DNA from: Murimonas intestini | GTDB lineage: Bacteria; Bacillota; Clostridia; Lachnospirales; Lachnospiraceae | NCBI RefSeq assembly: GCF_024622195.1 | Contig: NZ_JANKBI010000003.1 | Location: forward strand, 62,001-126,000 | Length of the DNA: 64,000 bases | Direction: 5' to 3' | In this document: piece by piece, positions 49,625-58,703 of the stretch | Layout of the letters: each line of letters starts with the position of its first letter | Numbering within the stretch: position 1 is the first letter of the stretch | Translations under genes and position numbers: made by a program | Notes under the pieces: model-generated | What the model saw: only the letters and a program-made list of their open reading frames with translations | The model's database searches: none | Told to the model about the DNA's origin: nothing

Positions 49625-51802
49625 ATGAAGAAGAAAATAAAGATCAAGACACCAATAAAGAAAGGTGTGGCCAGGGTGCCGGTGGTTATGCAGCTGGAGG
49701 TACTGGAATGCGGTGCGGCGTCCCTTGCCATGATAATGGCATATTACGGGAAATGGGTCCCGCTTGAGCAGGTCAGAGCTGACTGCGGCGTTTCACGCAA
49801 TGGTTCCAACGCAAGAAATATTCTGAGGGCGGCAAGAAGCTATGGTTTTACTGCAAAGGCTTACCGTTATGAGCCGGAAGACTTAATGAAAAACGGTATT
49901 TTCCCTTGCATTATCCATTGGAATTACAACCATTTTGTTGTGCTGGACGGCTTTAGGGGAGGCAAAGCTTACCTAAACGATCCGGCGCGCGGTACTTGTT
50001 CTGTGTCCATGGATGTATTCGACAGCAGCTTTACGGGAATCTGCCTTATGTTTGAACCGGGCGGGGATTTTGTTCCCGGCGGGAAACCAAAATCCATGTT
50101 TTCCTTTGCTAAAAGCAGGCTGAAAGGCACAGGCACAGCAATTGCCTTCGTTGTGCTTACAACTGTCATAACATCGCTTTTTGGACTTATCAATCCGGCC
50201 TTTTCACGGATATTTCTCGACCGCCTGCTGCCGGGAAAGAATCCTGACTGGTTTCTCCCGTTTATTCTGGCACTCGGGGGAATTGCGGTGGTCCAGCTGG
50301 TGGCGGAATGGATACACGCAGTATATTCCCTGCGCATCAGCGGCAAACTTTCCGCCGTTGGCAGTACCTCCTTTATGTGGCAGGTGCTTCGCATGCCTAT
50401 GGAGTTTTTCTCACAGCGCATGGCGGGTGACATTCAGCAGCGGGCGGCCTCCAATGCCGCTATTGCCGAGACACTTGTAAATACCTTTGCTCCTCTTGCG
50501 CTGAATACAGTGATGATGGTTTTCTATCTGGTTGTTATGGCGCGTTATAGTCTTATACTGACTATTGTGGGTGTAGTATCGATTATCATCAATCTTTTGG
50601 TTTCACAGATCATTTCAAGGAAACGAATTAATATCACAAGGGTACAGATGCGCGATGCAGGAAAGCTCGCAGGGGCAACAGTGGCAGGGATCGAAATGAT
50701 CGAGACCATCAAGGCAAGCGGTGCGGAGAACGGTTATTTTGAAAAATGGTCAGGATACCAGGCAAGCGTCAATACCCAAAGGGTCAAATATGCGAAGCTG
50801 GACCAGATGCTGGGTATAGTACCGCCCCTTGTCTCCTCTCTTGCCGATACCGCCGTGCTTATACTGGGAGTCTATCTGACGATGAATGGTGAGTTTACAG
50901 TTGGTATGATCATGGCCTTTCAGGGATTTCTTACTTCCTTTACAGACCCGGCCATGAAGCTTGTTTCTTCGGGACAGGTCCTTCAGGAAATGCGTACTGA
51001 GATGGAGCGGGTTGAGGATGTGATGAAATATCCAACGGACATCAATTATGAGGAAATATCCGAGGAAGATGAATACCGTAAATTGTCGGGCTGCATTGAA
51101 ATGAAGAATGTTACCTTTGGGTATTCCAAGCTTGATGAGCCGCTGATAAAGGATTTTAGCCTGTCACTTAAAACAGGAAGCCGTGTTGCTTTTGTAGGAA
51201 CTTCCGGCTGCGGAAAATCCACGCTTTCCAAGCTGATCTCAGGTCTGTATAAGCCTTGGAGCGGTGAGATACTTTTCGATGGAAAGCCTGTGGACAAGAT
51301 TGACAGAAGTGTATTTACCAGCTCTCTTGCTGTGGTTGACCAGGACATTATATTATTTGAAGATACTATTGCAAACAATATAAAAATGTGGGACAGCTCC
51401 ATTGAGGATTTTGAGATGATAATGGCGGCACGTGATGCACAGCTTCACGAAGACATTATGCAGCGTGACGGCGGATATCAGTATATGATGACTGAGGGCG
51501 GGAAGGATTTTTCAGGAGGTCAGCGCCAGCGCATAGAGATTGCCCGTGTACTTGCACAGGATCCCACGATCATTATCCTTGATGAGGCAACCAGCGCCCT
51601 TGATGCGAAGACGGAATATGATGTGGTAAGGTCTATCAAAGACAGAGGAATAACATGTATTGTCGTGGCACATCGTCTTTCGACAATACGCGACTGTGAT
51701 GAGATTATTGTGCTGGACTACGGAAAGGTAGTGGAGCGCGGCACTCACGAGGAGCTTTATGCCAAAGGAGGCATATATGCTCATCTCGTATCAAATGAAT
51801 AG
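49625..51802 (+). CDS. NHLM bacteriocin ABC exporter with C39 peptidase
   Basis: A 725-residue exporter of the peptidase-permease-ATPase type. The C39 domain (about 10-150) has the catalytic Cys in LEVLECGAASLAMIM, His in NYNHFVVLDGF and Asp in LNDPARG. A six-helix permease domain follows (about 165-450), and then the ATPase with GTSGCGKST, FSGGQRQRIEIAR and IIILDEATSALD. It should cut the two precursor peptides after their GG sites and export the cores. It starts 10 bases after the secretion protein and 12 bases separate it from the partner exporter. Confidence 0.95.
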   Translation: MKKKIKIKTPIKKGVARVPVVMQLEVLECGAASLAMIMAYYGKWVPLEQVRADCGVSRNGSNARNILRAARSYGFTAKAYRYEPEDLMKNGIFPCIIHWNYNHFVVLDGFRGGKAYLNDPARGTCSVSMDVFDSSFTGICLMFEPGGDFVPGGKPKSMFSFAKSRLKGTGTAIAFVVLTTVITSLFGLINPAFSRIFLDRLLPGKNPDWFLPFILALGGIAVVQLVAEWIHAVYSLRISGKLSAVGSTSFMWQVLRMPMEFFSQRMAGDIQQRAASNAAIAETLVNTFAPLALNTVMMVFYLVVMARYSLILTIVGVVSIIINLLVSQIISRKRINITRVQMRDAGKLAGATVAGIEMIETIKASGAENGYFEKWSGYQASVNTQRVKYAKLDQMLGIVPPLVSSLADTAVLILGVYLTMNGEFTVGMIMAFQGFLTSFTDPAMKLVSSGQVLQEMRTEMERVEDVMKYPTDINYEEISEEDEYRKLSGCIEMKNVTFGYSKLDEPLIKDFSLSLKTGSRVAFVGTSGCGKSTLSKLISGLYKPWSGEILFDGKPVDKIDRSVFTSSLAVVDQDIILFEDTIANNIKMWDSSIEDFEMIMAARDAQLHEDIMQRDGGYQYMMTEGGKDFSGGQRQRIEIARVLAQDPTIIILDEATSALDAKTEYDVVRSIKDRGITCIVVAHRLSTIRDCDEIIVLDYGKVVERGTHEELYAKGGIYAHLVSNE

Positions 51803-51813
51803 GCGGTGATGCT

Positions 51814-54027
51814 ATGGGATGGTTTGATGAACAGGTAAGGCTGAGAAAACAAAATGACGATGAGGTATTCGGCGATTCCTTTGTCAAGATTGCCGGAGCT
51901 GTTATGGGCTCCAGGATATCGGAAGCGCTGGAAAATGACCGCACGGTAACAAAGAATGCCATAGATGAAATACTGAAATACTACCATATTAAAAGCCGCA
52001 AGGTTCCTGATGATGTCAGTGATATGAACGATCAGCTTGAATATCTGATGCACCCTCATGGGATCATGCGGCGCACGGTGAAGCTGTCCGGGGGATGGTA
52101 TAAGGATGCCATCGGCCCAATGCTTGGAAGGCTCCGGGAGGATGGGAGCGTGGTTGCACTTATTCCCGCCGGACTTTCCGGATATGTCTACATAGATTCA
52201 AAGACAAAAGAACAAAAAAAGATCAATAGAAAAAACGAAGGGCTGTTCGATGAAGAGGGCATAGCGTTTTATAAGCCGTTTCCTTTGAAGTCGATGGGAA
52301 TTCCGGCACTTATCCGCTATATTATGGGTACTTTGTCGGTTGCGGATTTTGCACTTGTTGGCGCTGCAGCTTTTGCAGTATCGCTTATTGGAATGTTTCT
52401 GCCAAAGATAAATAATATTATTTTTTCAACAGTTATCGATTCGGGCAGCCTGCAGCTGCTTGGCGCCATAGCAGTATTTCTTGTATGCGTTTCGGTCAGC
52501 TCTATGATCATGAATGCTGTAAAAACTATGCTTACAGCCAGGATCAGCACAAAAATGAATATTGCCGTGCAGGCAGCGACGATGATGAGGGTGCTTTCAC
52601 TTCCGGCAGATTTCTTTAAAGATTACAGTGCAGGTGAGCTTTCAAGCAGATCACAGTATATCAACAAACTCTGCAAAATGATCGTGAAAACTATTCTGAT
52701 AACTGGCTTTACCTCATTGTTTTCGCTGATCTATATATCGCAGATATTTATTTATGCGCCTGGACTGGTTGCATCTGCAATGATTATCATCCTTGTAACT
52801 CTCGTGTTTTCCGCTGTGTCCTCCTTTGTTCAGATGAAGATCACAATGCGGCAGATGGAACTTTCAAGTAAGGAGAGCGGCATGAGTTATGCGCTTATCA
52901 CAGGAGTGCAGAAGCTTAAGCTTGCAGGTGCGGAAAAGAGAGCCTTTGCCCGATGGGGAAAGCTTTATGCAAAACAGGCAGAGCTCACTTATAATCCGCC
53001 GGTATTTCTGAAGATCAATCCGGTGATCAGTCTTGCAATAACCCTTACAGGCACTATCGTTATGTACTATATGGCAATAACATCGCAGGTGTCTGTTGCA
53101 GATTATTACGCATTTAATACTGCTTATGGAATGGTCTCAGGTGCTTTTGTTTCACTTGCAGGGATTGCTCTTACCGTGGCTGAGATCAGGCCCATTATGG
53201 AAATGGTTAAACCGCTTCTTAACGCAGCGCCTGAGGTGTCCGAAGGCAAACAGGTGGTGACTGGTCTGTCAGGCGGAATCGAGCTGAACAATGTTTCCTT
53301 CCGCTACAGCGAGAATATGCCCCCTGTCATAGATAATATGTCGCTGAAGATCCGTCCCGGACAGTATGTTGCCATTGTAGGAAAAACCGGCTGCGGAAAA
53401 TCAACCCTGATGCGCCTCCTTCTGGGCTTTGAAACGCCGCAGAAAGGTGCGGTTTATTATGACGGCAGGGATATCAGTACCATTGACCTGAAATCCCTCC
53501 GCCGCTGTATAGGCGCAGTTACACAAAGCGGAAAGCTCTTTCAGGGAGATATCTACTCAAACATTACGATCTCGGCGCCGCAGCTTACACTTGATGAGGC
53601 ATGGGAAGCGGCAGAGCTTGCAGGGATAGCGGAGGATATACGCCGTATGCCCATGGGAATGCATACCTTGATTTCCGAAGGTACAGGGGGTGTTTCCGGC
53701 GGCCAGAGGCAGCGGCTGATGATCGCCCGGGCAATTGCGCCAAAGCCTAAAATACTGATGTTTGACGAGGCCACCAGTGCACTTGACAACCTTACACAGA
53801 AGAAGGTTTCAGAGTCTCTGGACTCACTGAAATGCACCCGTATTGTCATTGCACACCGCCTTTCCACTATACAGCAATGTGACAGGATCATCGTCCTGGA
53901 CAAAGGAAAAATCATAGAGGATGGCAGGTATGATGAGCTTATGGAAAATAACGGATATTTTGCAGAACTGGTAGCCAGGCAGCGCCTTGACAGTACGGAG
54001 CACGTGGAAAAAGCTGCAGCTTTTTGA
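51814..54027 (+). CDS. NHLM bacteriocin ABC exporter, permease/ATPase subunit without peptidase
   Basis: A 737-residue half-transporter. The N-terminal ~150 residues are a cytoplasmic domain typical of this NHLM subunit (a degenerate regulatory domain with GWYKDAIGPMLGRL); a permease domain (about 165-450) and an ATPase with GKTGCGKST, VSGGQRQRLMIAR and ILMFDEATSALD follow. It probably forms a heterodimer with the preceding C39 exporter. Both ATPase domains look intact. Downstream is a 98-base gap before precursor 2. Confidence 0.95.
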   Translation: MGWFDEQVRLRKQNDDEVFGDSFVKIAGAVMGSRISEALENDRTVTKNAIDEILKYYHIKSRKVPDDVSDMNDQLEYLMHPHGIMRRTVKLSGGWYKDAIGPMLGRLREDGSVVALIPAGLSGYVYIDSKTKEQKKINRKNEGLFDEEGIAFYKPFPLKSMGIPALIRYIMGTLSVADFALVGAAAFAVSLIGMFLPKINNIIFSTVIDSGSLQLLGAIAVFLVCVSVSSMIMNAVKTMLTARISTKMNIAVQAATMMRVLSLPADFFKDYSAGELSSRSQYINKLCKMIVKTILITGFTSLFSLIYISQIFIYAPGLVASAMIIILVTLVFSAVSSFVQMKITMRQMELSSKESGMSYALITGVQKLKLAGAEKRAFARWGKLYAKQAELTYNPPVFLKINPVISLAITLTGTIVMYYMAITSQVSVADYYAFNTAYGMVSGAFVSLAGIALTVAEIRPIMEMVKPLLNAAPEVSEGKQVVTGLSGGIELNNVSFRYSENMPPVIDNMSLKIRPGQYVAIVGKTGCGKSTLMRLLLGFETPQKGAVYYDGRDISTIDLKSLRRCIGAVTQSGKLFQGDIYSNITISAPQLTLDEAWEAAELAGIAEDIRRMPMGMHTLISEGTGGVSGGQRQRLMIARAIAPKPKILMFDEATSALDNLTQKKVSESLDSLKCTRIVIAHRLSTIQQCDRIIVLDKGKIIEDGRYDELMENNGYFAELVARQRLDSTEHVEKAAAF

Positions 54028-54125
54028 TACAGAACAGTTTCATATAAAGATATGTGCATAAGTATTCTTCGTCAATTGAACCTTAAGAATCTCCGCCGGA
54101 GTAATTTCGCGAGAGGAGAACGTAT

Positions 54126-54428
54126 ATGAAATCATTAGAACAGCTTTATAAAGAGATTTTATCCAGTGATGAATTGAAAAAAGCTTTAGCAGAGTCTGTC
54201 AAAGCTGGAAATATAGAAGAATTTGTTAAAGCTCATGGAGTAGAGGCTACAAAAGAAGAAATTATAGCGTTTTTAAATGAGCAGAACACAAAAACAGGGG
54301 AACTGAGTGATGAAGAACTGGAAAATGTAGCTGGAGGATGCAATGAAGTGGCTGCGGGCATTTCCGTGATGACATTGGGAATCATGTGTATAATGGATGG
54401 GCTTCGGAAGGCTGGTTTTGAGGTTTAA
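54126..54428 (+). CDS. Lanthipeptide precursor peptide 2 (Nif11-like leader)
   Basis: A 100-residue precursor. The helical leader (1-71) has the Nif11 pattern (EQLYKEILSSDELKKALAES, IEEFVKAHGVEATKEEIIAFL) and ends ELSDEELENVAGG. The 29-residue core (72-100) starts CNEVAAGISVM and carries Cys72, Cys88, Ser80 and Thr83, allowing up to two (methyl)lanthionine rings; the rest is hydrophobic with a GLRKAGFEV end. GAGAGGAG precedes the ATG. It lies directly before the LanM gene, its likely modifying enzyme. Confidence 0.92.
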   Translation: MKSLEQLYKEILSSDELKKALAESVKAGNIEEFVKAHGVEATKEEIIAFLNEQNTKTGELSDEELENVAGGCNEVAAGISVMTLGIMCIMDGLRKAGFEV

Positions 54429-54499
54429 TCTGTACAGAGCCTGTAATATGAATTGCAGTACAGCATTTTGATTAAAACTGATGAAGGGGATTCAAAGTG

Positions 54500-57247
54500 A
54501 TGAGTACAGTTGATGAAGAATATTTATTCGCATATCTTTATGGAAATAAAAAAACAGGAGAGGATAATGTTGAGAGCAAAATAAAAAAGCACCTGCCTTA
54601 TGCGGCCAAACCGGCGGTAAATATACTGGCCGGACGGCTGATGAATGTCACTGCTCCCGCTGTCCGGGCTTTGAAAGAAAAATATTTGGGAGAAAAGAAT
54701 CCTCTGTGTGCCATAGATTCAAGGCTGGCCTGCAAAGAGGAGTGGGCTGAGGCTGAAAGACATGCAGCAGAAGTCATAGGCAGGGAAGGGGTTGAGTGCC
54801 TTTATGAATATGTTCCCATGCTGCGGGAACTGATACCTCAGATGACAGAGAATTTTGTTGATTTCATGGCTGAACTGGGGAAGCATTATTCCCTGCACAG
54901 AGAAGAGATAGGGCAGCATTTGTTTGGAGGGGCAGACCCGGGGCAGCTGATTGGCATCCAGGGCGGTATGGCTGATCTGCATTGGGGCGGAAGATGTACA
55001 TTACTGTTGAACACAGAAGGCGGCAAAATTCTTTACAAACCACGCGACATTGGCATAGATAAGATGTATTACGGCATTGTCACCCGTCTTTTTTCAGATG
55101 CAATTGATGCGCCGCGGTGTGTTGCCGGAAATGGATATGGTTTCTGTGAGTTTATGGATGCCATACCCGTGGACAGTGGGGAAAAAATTAATGTCTATTA
55201 CAGGAATCTTGGTATTTTCTGTGCCCTGATGCACGCATTGGGAAGTACTGACATCCATGCTGAAAATGTGCTGGCCGTTGGCTGTAAGCCTGTGCTGGTA
55301 GATATGGAAACCCTGCTGCAGCCTGTTATACGGGTATTCAATGACCCGGAGATCTATCCGGAAACAGAACAATCCCTGGACCCCTTTACGGCAGATTTGA
55401 ATGCCTCCCTGTATTCCAGCGCCATTGTACCAGTGGATGTCTGGGGATTAAAAAATATCTTTTACTATACGGGCCAGGATGCAGGAAACCTTCCGGTATG
55501 GGAAGGGAAAAGGTTTACGGTGCGCGGCAGGGAGGATATTTTTTTTCAGGGATTCAGGGAAGGATACAGGCGGTGTGTGGCATGCCGTAATGATATTTCA
55601 GAAGCAATTTCAGAATTTTCCGGTGTAAATTTAAGAATCCTGCTGCGGAATACAAACAGCTATGCAAAGATCTTAAAGCAGCTGCTTCAGCCATCAGGAT
55701 CAGATGCAGCTGCATTAAAGGAGCGGTTATCCGCCATGATGAGTGCCGTATTCAGGGAACATGGGGCAGAAAATATGCTTGCCGCAGCAGAAAACGAAAC
55801 AGAAAGCCTGTGGGGGCATGATATTCCCTGCTTTCAAGCAGCGGGTAACGGATATGACCTTTTAGGCAGGGACGGAAGGATCATATGCCCTGGATTTTTA
55901 AGCCGCGCTGCGGTTGAAAATACAATGGACCACCTGAACAGGCTTGATGATAAGGAACTCCGTTTTGAGGAAAACCTGCTCAGGAACGCAATGGGATATG
56001 TGCTCAGGCCATCCGCTGAGGACTATAAGCCTATAAGGGCTGAAGAACCAATGGCTGTAAGGGATGCCATTGCCGGGGCGGAGGGGATTTTCGGGGAGAT
56101 TGCAGGAAAAATGTTAGAGGCTCCCTGCGGCGCACACTCCTGGTTAATGCGGACACCTGAGGGAGGGATATGCACTTCTTCAATGGGGCTGGCAAATGGG
56201 TGGGGAGGGATAGCGATGTTTGCATCAGCTCTTGTCTCCGTATCTGAGGAGGATTCCGTGCAGAAGAAAGCGAACCTGGCAGTGGAAGAATATCTTTCCC
56301 TTGTAGAATTCAAGCTGCGTGAGATCAGACAGGCCACAAGGATTCCGGAAACTTTTCTCCCATATGGACTGATTGACGGTCTGGGAGGGATATTAAAAGC
56401 TTTGCAGCAGATTGGGGAGTATACAGGAAAACAGGAGGCTGTGCAAATAGCTGTGGAATTACTGAACCTGACGGATAAAATGCCAATAGAAGAAGCTAAG
56501 TATATTGATGTATACAGCGGTGCAGCCGGCCTTTTGCATACAGTTGCATCAGTGCCGGGATTCTCTCAGACAGATGCCGGAATGCGTGTTATAATGAGAT
56601 GTGCCGGTAGGCTTATTGAGGCAAAGAATATGCCTCATGAAAAAGGAGTCCTGTGGGATACTTTGGGGAAAAAGCGTGCGGTCAGCGGTATGGGGCATGG
56701 CATGGCGGGTATTGGCATGGCATTGATGGAAGCCGGCAGATTATCAGGCAGCAGTGAATATTGCAATGCTGCGGAAGATGCCCTGGCCTTTGAACATCAG
56801 GCCTATGATCAAGACATCGGAAGCTGGCCTGATTTCCGGGACAGCGCTGTGTCTAAGAGATATATGCACGGACTTTGTTCTGGCGCACCTGGGATAGGGC
56901 TGGCCATGCTGCAATGTATCCGTGCGGGAGATAAGTCTGCCTGTCGGCGGGAAGATTTGGAAAGGGCAGAAAAAGCCTGTCAAAAAATTGGATATCAATA
57001 CATGGACCATATTTGCTGCGGAAACAGTTCAGTTGTGGAATTTTTATTAGAGAATGGAAAGTCTGAAGAGGCCGGATGCCTTCTTGCCTCCATGTCTGCA
57101 ACGGCAAAGAGGGACGGTTATTATTCTCTGATGCCGCCGAAATACGAAAAATGTGCAGATGTTTCTTTGTTTTATGGCTATTCAGGAATTGGTTATTCGT
57201 TACTGCATTATGCAAGGCCGAATCGCATTAACTCTGTTATTTTATGA
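54500..57247 (+). CDS. lanM: Class II lanthipeptide synthetase (LanM) with CCG zinc motif
   Basis: A 915-residue LanM, slightly shorter than usual. The dehydratase half has ILYKPRDIG, STDIHAENVL and VLVDMETLLQP (Asp/His/Asn/Asp/Glu catalytic set) and RNTNSYAKIL (Arg and Thr). The cyclase half is LanC-like: YMHGLCSGAPGIGLAM has the first zinc Cys (codon 56876-56878), and DHICCGNSSVVEFLL has the other two ligands (codons 57014-57019) with Cys in place of the usual His. This CCG form gives a three-Cys zinc site as in ProcM, known for relaxed substrate choice. The start ATG at 54500 follows GAAGGGG; GTG at 54497 is also in frame. Confidence 0.93.
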   Translation: MSTVDEEYLFAYLYGNKKTGEDNVESKIKKHLPYAAKPAVNILAGRLMNVTAPAVRALKEKYLGEKNPLCAIDSRLACKEEWAEAERHAAEVIGREGVECLYEYVPMLRELIPQMTENFVDFMAELGKHYSLHREEIGQHLFGGADPGQLIGIQGGMADLHWGGRCTLLLNTEGGKILYKPRDIGIDKMYYGIVTRLFSDAIDAPRCVAGNGYGFCEFMDAIPVDSGEKINVYYRNLGIFCALMHALGSTDIHAENVLAVGCKPVLVDMETLLQPVIRVFNDPEIYPETEQSLDPFTADLNASLYSSAIVPVDVWGLKNIFYYTGQDAGNLPVWEGKRFTVRGREDIFFQGFREGYRRCVACRNDISEAISEFSGVNLRILLRNTNSYAKILKQLLQPSGSDAAALKERLSAMMSAVFREHGAENMLAAAENETESLWGHDIPCFQAAGNGYDLLGRDGRIICPGFLSRAAVENTMDHLNRLDDKELRFEENLLRNAMGYVLRPSAEDYKPIRAEEPMAVRDAIAGAEGIFGEIAGKMLEAPCGAHSWLMRTPEGGICTSSMGLANGWGGIAMFASALVSVSEEDSVQKKANLAVEEYLSLVEFKLREIRQATRIPETFLPYGLIDGLGGILKALQQIGEYTGKQEAVQIAVELLNLTDKMPIEEAKYIDVYSGAAGLLHTVASVPGFSQTDAGMRVIMRCAGRLIEAKNMPHEKGVLWDTLGKKRAVSGMGHGMAGIGMALMEAGRLSGSSEYCNAAEDALAFEHQAYDQDIGSWPDFRDSAVSKRYMHGLCSGAPGIGLAMLQCIRAGDKSACRREDLERAEKACQKIGYQYMDHICCGNSSVVEFLLENGKSEEAGCLLASMSATAKRDGYYSLMPPKYEKCADVSLFYGYSGIGYSLLHYARPNRINSVIL

Positions 57248-57277
57248 AAGAGAGAAGATCTGGGAGGACTATACTAT

Positions 57278-58693
57278 ATGAAGTACATATTAAGTGATAC
57301 GATTGCCCTGCGCTCATGGCGGCTGGTGCCATATGCCTGCTATGTGCGCCATCAGCGGAACGCCTGCGGGTTAAAAGAAGAAGAATTTAATCTTCTGAAG
57401 CGGTGTGACGGGCAGCAGGAGATTGAGGATAATCCCGTTCTTACAGGACTGCTGGAGCGGGGGCTCTGCCGTCCGGCAAAGCAGGGAGATACTCTGACAA
57501 AGTGGCAGAGATGGAAGAATTGTGACAATCGTTATTTTCCGGCTATAAACTGGATGGTGACGGGGAAGTGCAATTTTAACTGTCTCCATTGCTTTAATGC
57601 AACCGGCAACGACAGGATCCAGAACGAATTTTCTCTGGAGGAGGCCAAGAAACTTATTTGTGAAGCGGAAAACTGCGGAATCAATGCGTTTACCATCACT
57701 GGCGGAGAACCAATGCTCCATCCGCATTTTATGCAGATCGTTGAATGCATATATGAGCATGACATGTACATTGAAGAACTGAATACTAATGGCTTTTTTA
57801 TCACCCAGAAGATTCTGGATGAGATGAAGGCGATCGGCTGCCGTCCTTTGATGAAGATATCTTTTGATGGAGCAGGCCACCATGACTGGATGAGAAATCA
57901 CAAAGGGGCAGAGAAAGATGCTCTGCGGGCTATCCGTCTGTGCAAAGAGAATGGATTCCCGGTGAAGGCCCAGACAAATGTACACCGGCGGAATGTTGAT
58001 TCTATGCTGCCTACGGCAAAACTCCTGGCGGATATGGGAGTGGATGAAATGAGAATTATCCGTACTACTGAGGTGCCCAGGTGGCTTGAAAATGCAGGTG
58101 ACAGTTGTCTTACGCTGACGGAATATTATGACAGGATGCTGCAGTTTTGCACAGAGTACATTCAAAGCGGCTGTGAAATGGAGATCGATATCTGGCAGTT
58201 TGTCAATATTTGGCCTCGCATTAAAGCTTACCGTCCACATCCCTTAGACCTGGATGCAGGCAAATACCGGGACAGCATTCCTGTGTGCAGGGGCAACCGG
58301 GGGATGGTGGCTGTAGGGGCCAACGGAAATCTGTATCCATGCCATCAGCTGTCCGGAACATTAGACAGCATGGGCAGTTTCCTGGGCAATGTAAAAGAGG
58401 ACGGCTTACATCCTCATTTACAGGACGGTGATTATTTATACGAGGTGTGCACCACATTGGGTGATTTGAAAAAACACAATGGAGAATGCGGAGCCTGTAA
58501 TTGGTTCCGTTATTGTGCCGGAGGCTGCCGGGCATTGGCAGTGGTACTGCAAAGAGACAAGTTTGGCAGTGATCCCTCCAAATGCCTTTTCTTCAGGAAC
58601 GGCTATTTGGACAAGCTGGCCCGGTCCATGGACGGTTATCATAACACGGCAATAATCTGGACTAAGGGTATTACAACTAAAGCAAAAAAATAG
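57278..58693 (+). CDS. Radical SAM/SPASM peptide-modifying enzyme
   Basis: A 471-residue radical SAM protein. The 4Fe-4S Cys set is KCNFNCLHCF (Cys98, 102, 105). TITGGEPMLHP is the SAM-binding GGE motif. The C-terminal SPASM region supplies further Cys (IPVCRGNRG, LYPCHQLSG, CGACNWFRYCAGGC, SKCLFF) for auxiliary clusters. Residues 1-80 form a small domain (ALRSWRLVPYACYVRH, EEEFNLLKRCDG) that may bind a leader peptide. It lies 30 bases after LanM in the same operon. It probably modifies precursor 1, 2 or both; the chemistry cannot be read off. GGGAGGAC precedes the ATG. Confidence 0.93.
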   Translation: MKYILSDTIALRSWRLVPYACYVRHQRNACGLKEEEFNLLKRCDGQQEIEDNPVLTGLLERGLCRPAKQGDTLTKWQRWKNCDNRYFPAINWMVTGKCNFNCLHCFNATGNDRIQNEFSLEEAKKLICEAENCGINAFTITGGEPMLHPHFMQIVECIYEHDMYIEELNTNGFFITQKILDEMKAIGCRPLMKISFDGAGHHDWMRNHKGAEKDALRAIRLCKENGFPVKAQTNVHRRNVDSMLPTAKLLADMGVDEMRIIRTTEVPRWLENAGDSCLTLTEYYDRMLQFCTEYIQSGCEMEIDIWQFVNIWPRIKAYRPHPLDLDAGKYRDSIPVCRGNRGMVAVGANGNLYPCHQLSGTLDSMGSFLGNVKEDGLHPHLQDGDYLYEVCTTLGDLKKHNGECGACNWFRYCAGGCRALAVVLQRDKFGSDPSKCLFFRNGYLDKLARSMDGYHNTAIIWTKGITTKAKK

Positions 58694-58703
58694 GAGGAAA
58701 AAA

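Noticed and set aside
57371..58240. 289-codon open frame antisense to the radical SAM gene
   Set aside because: The radical SAM reading on the plus strand has all catalytic motifs; the antisense translation has no domain.
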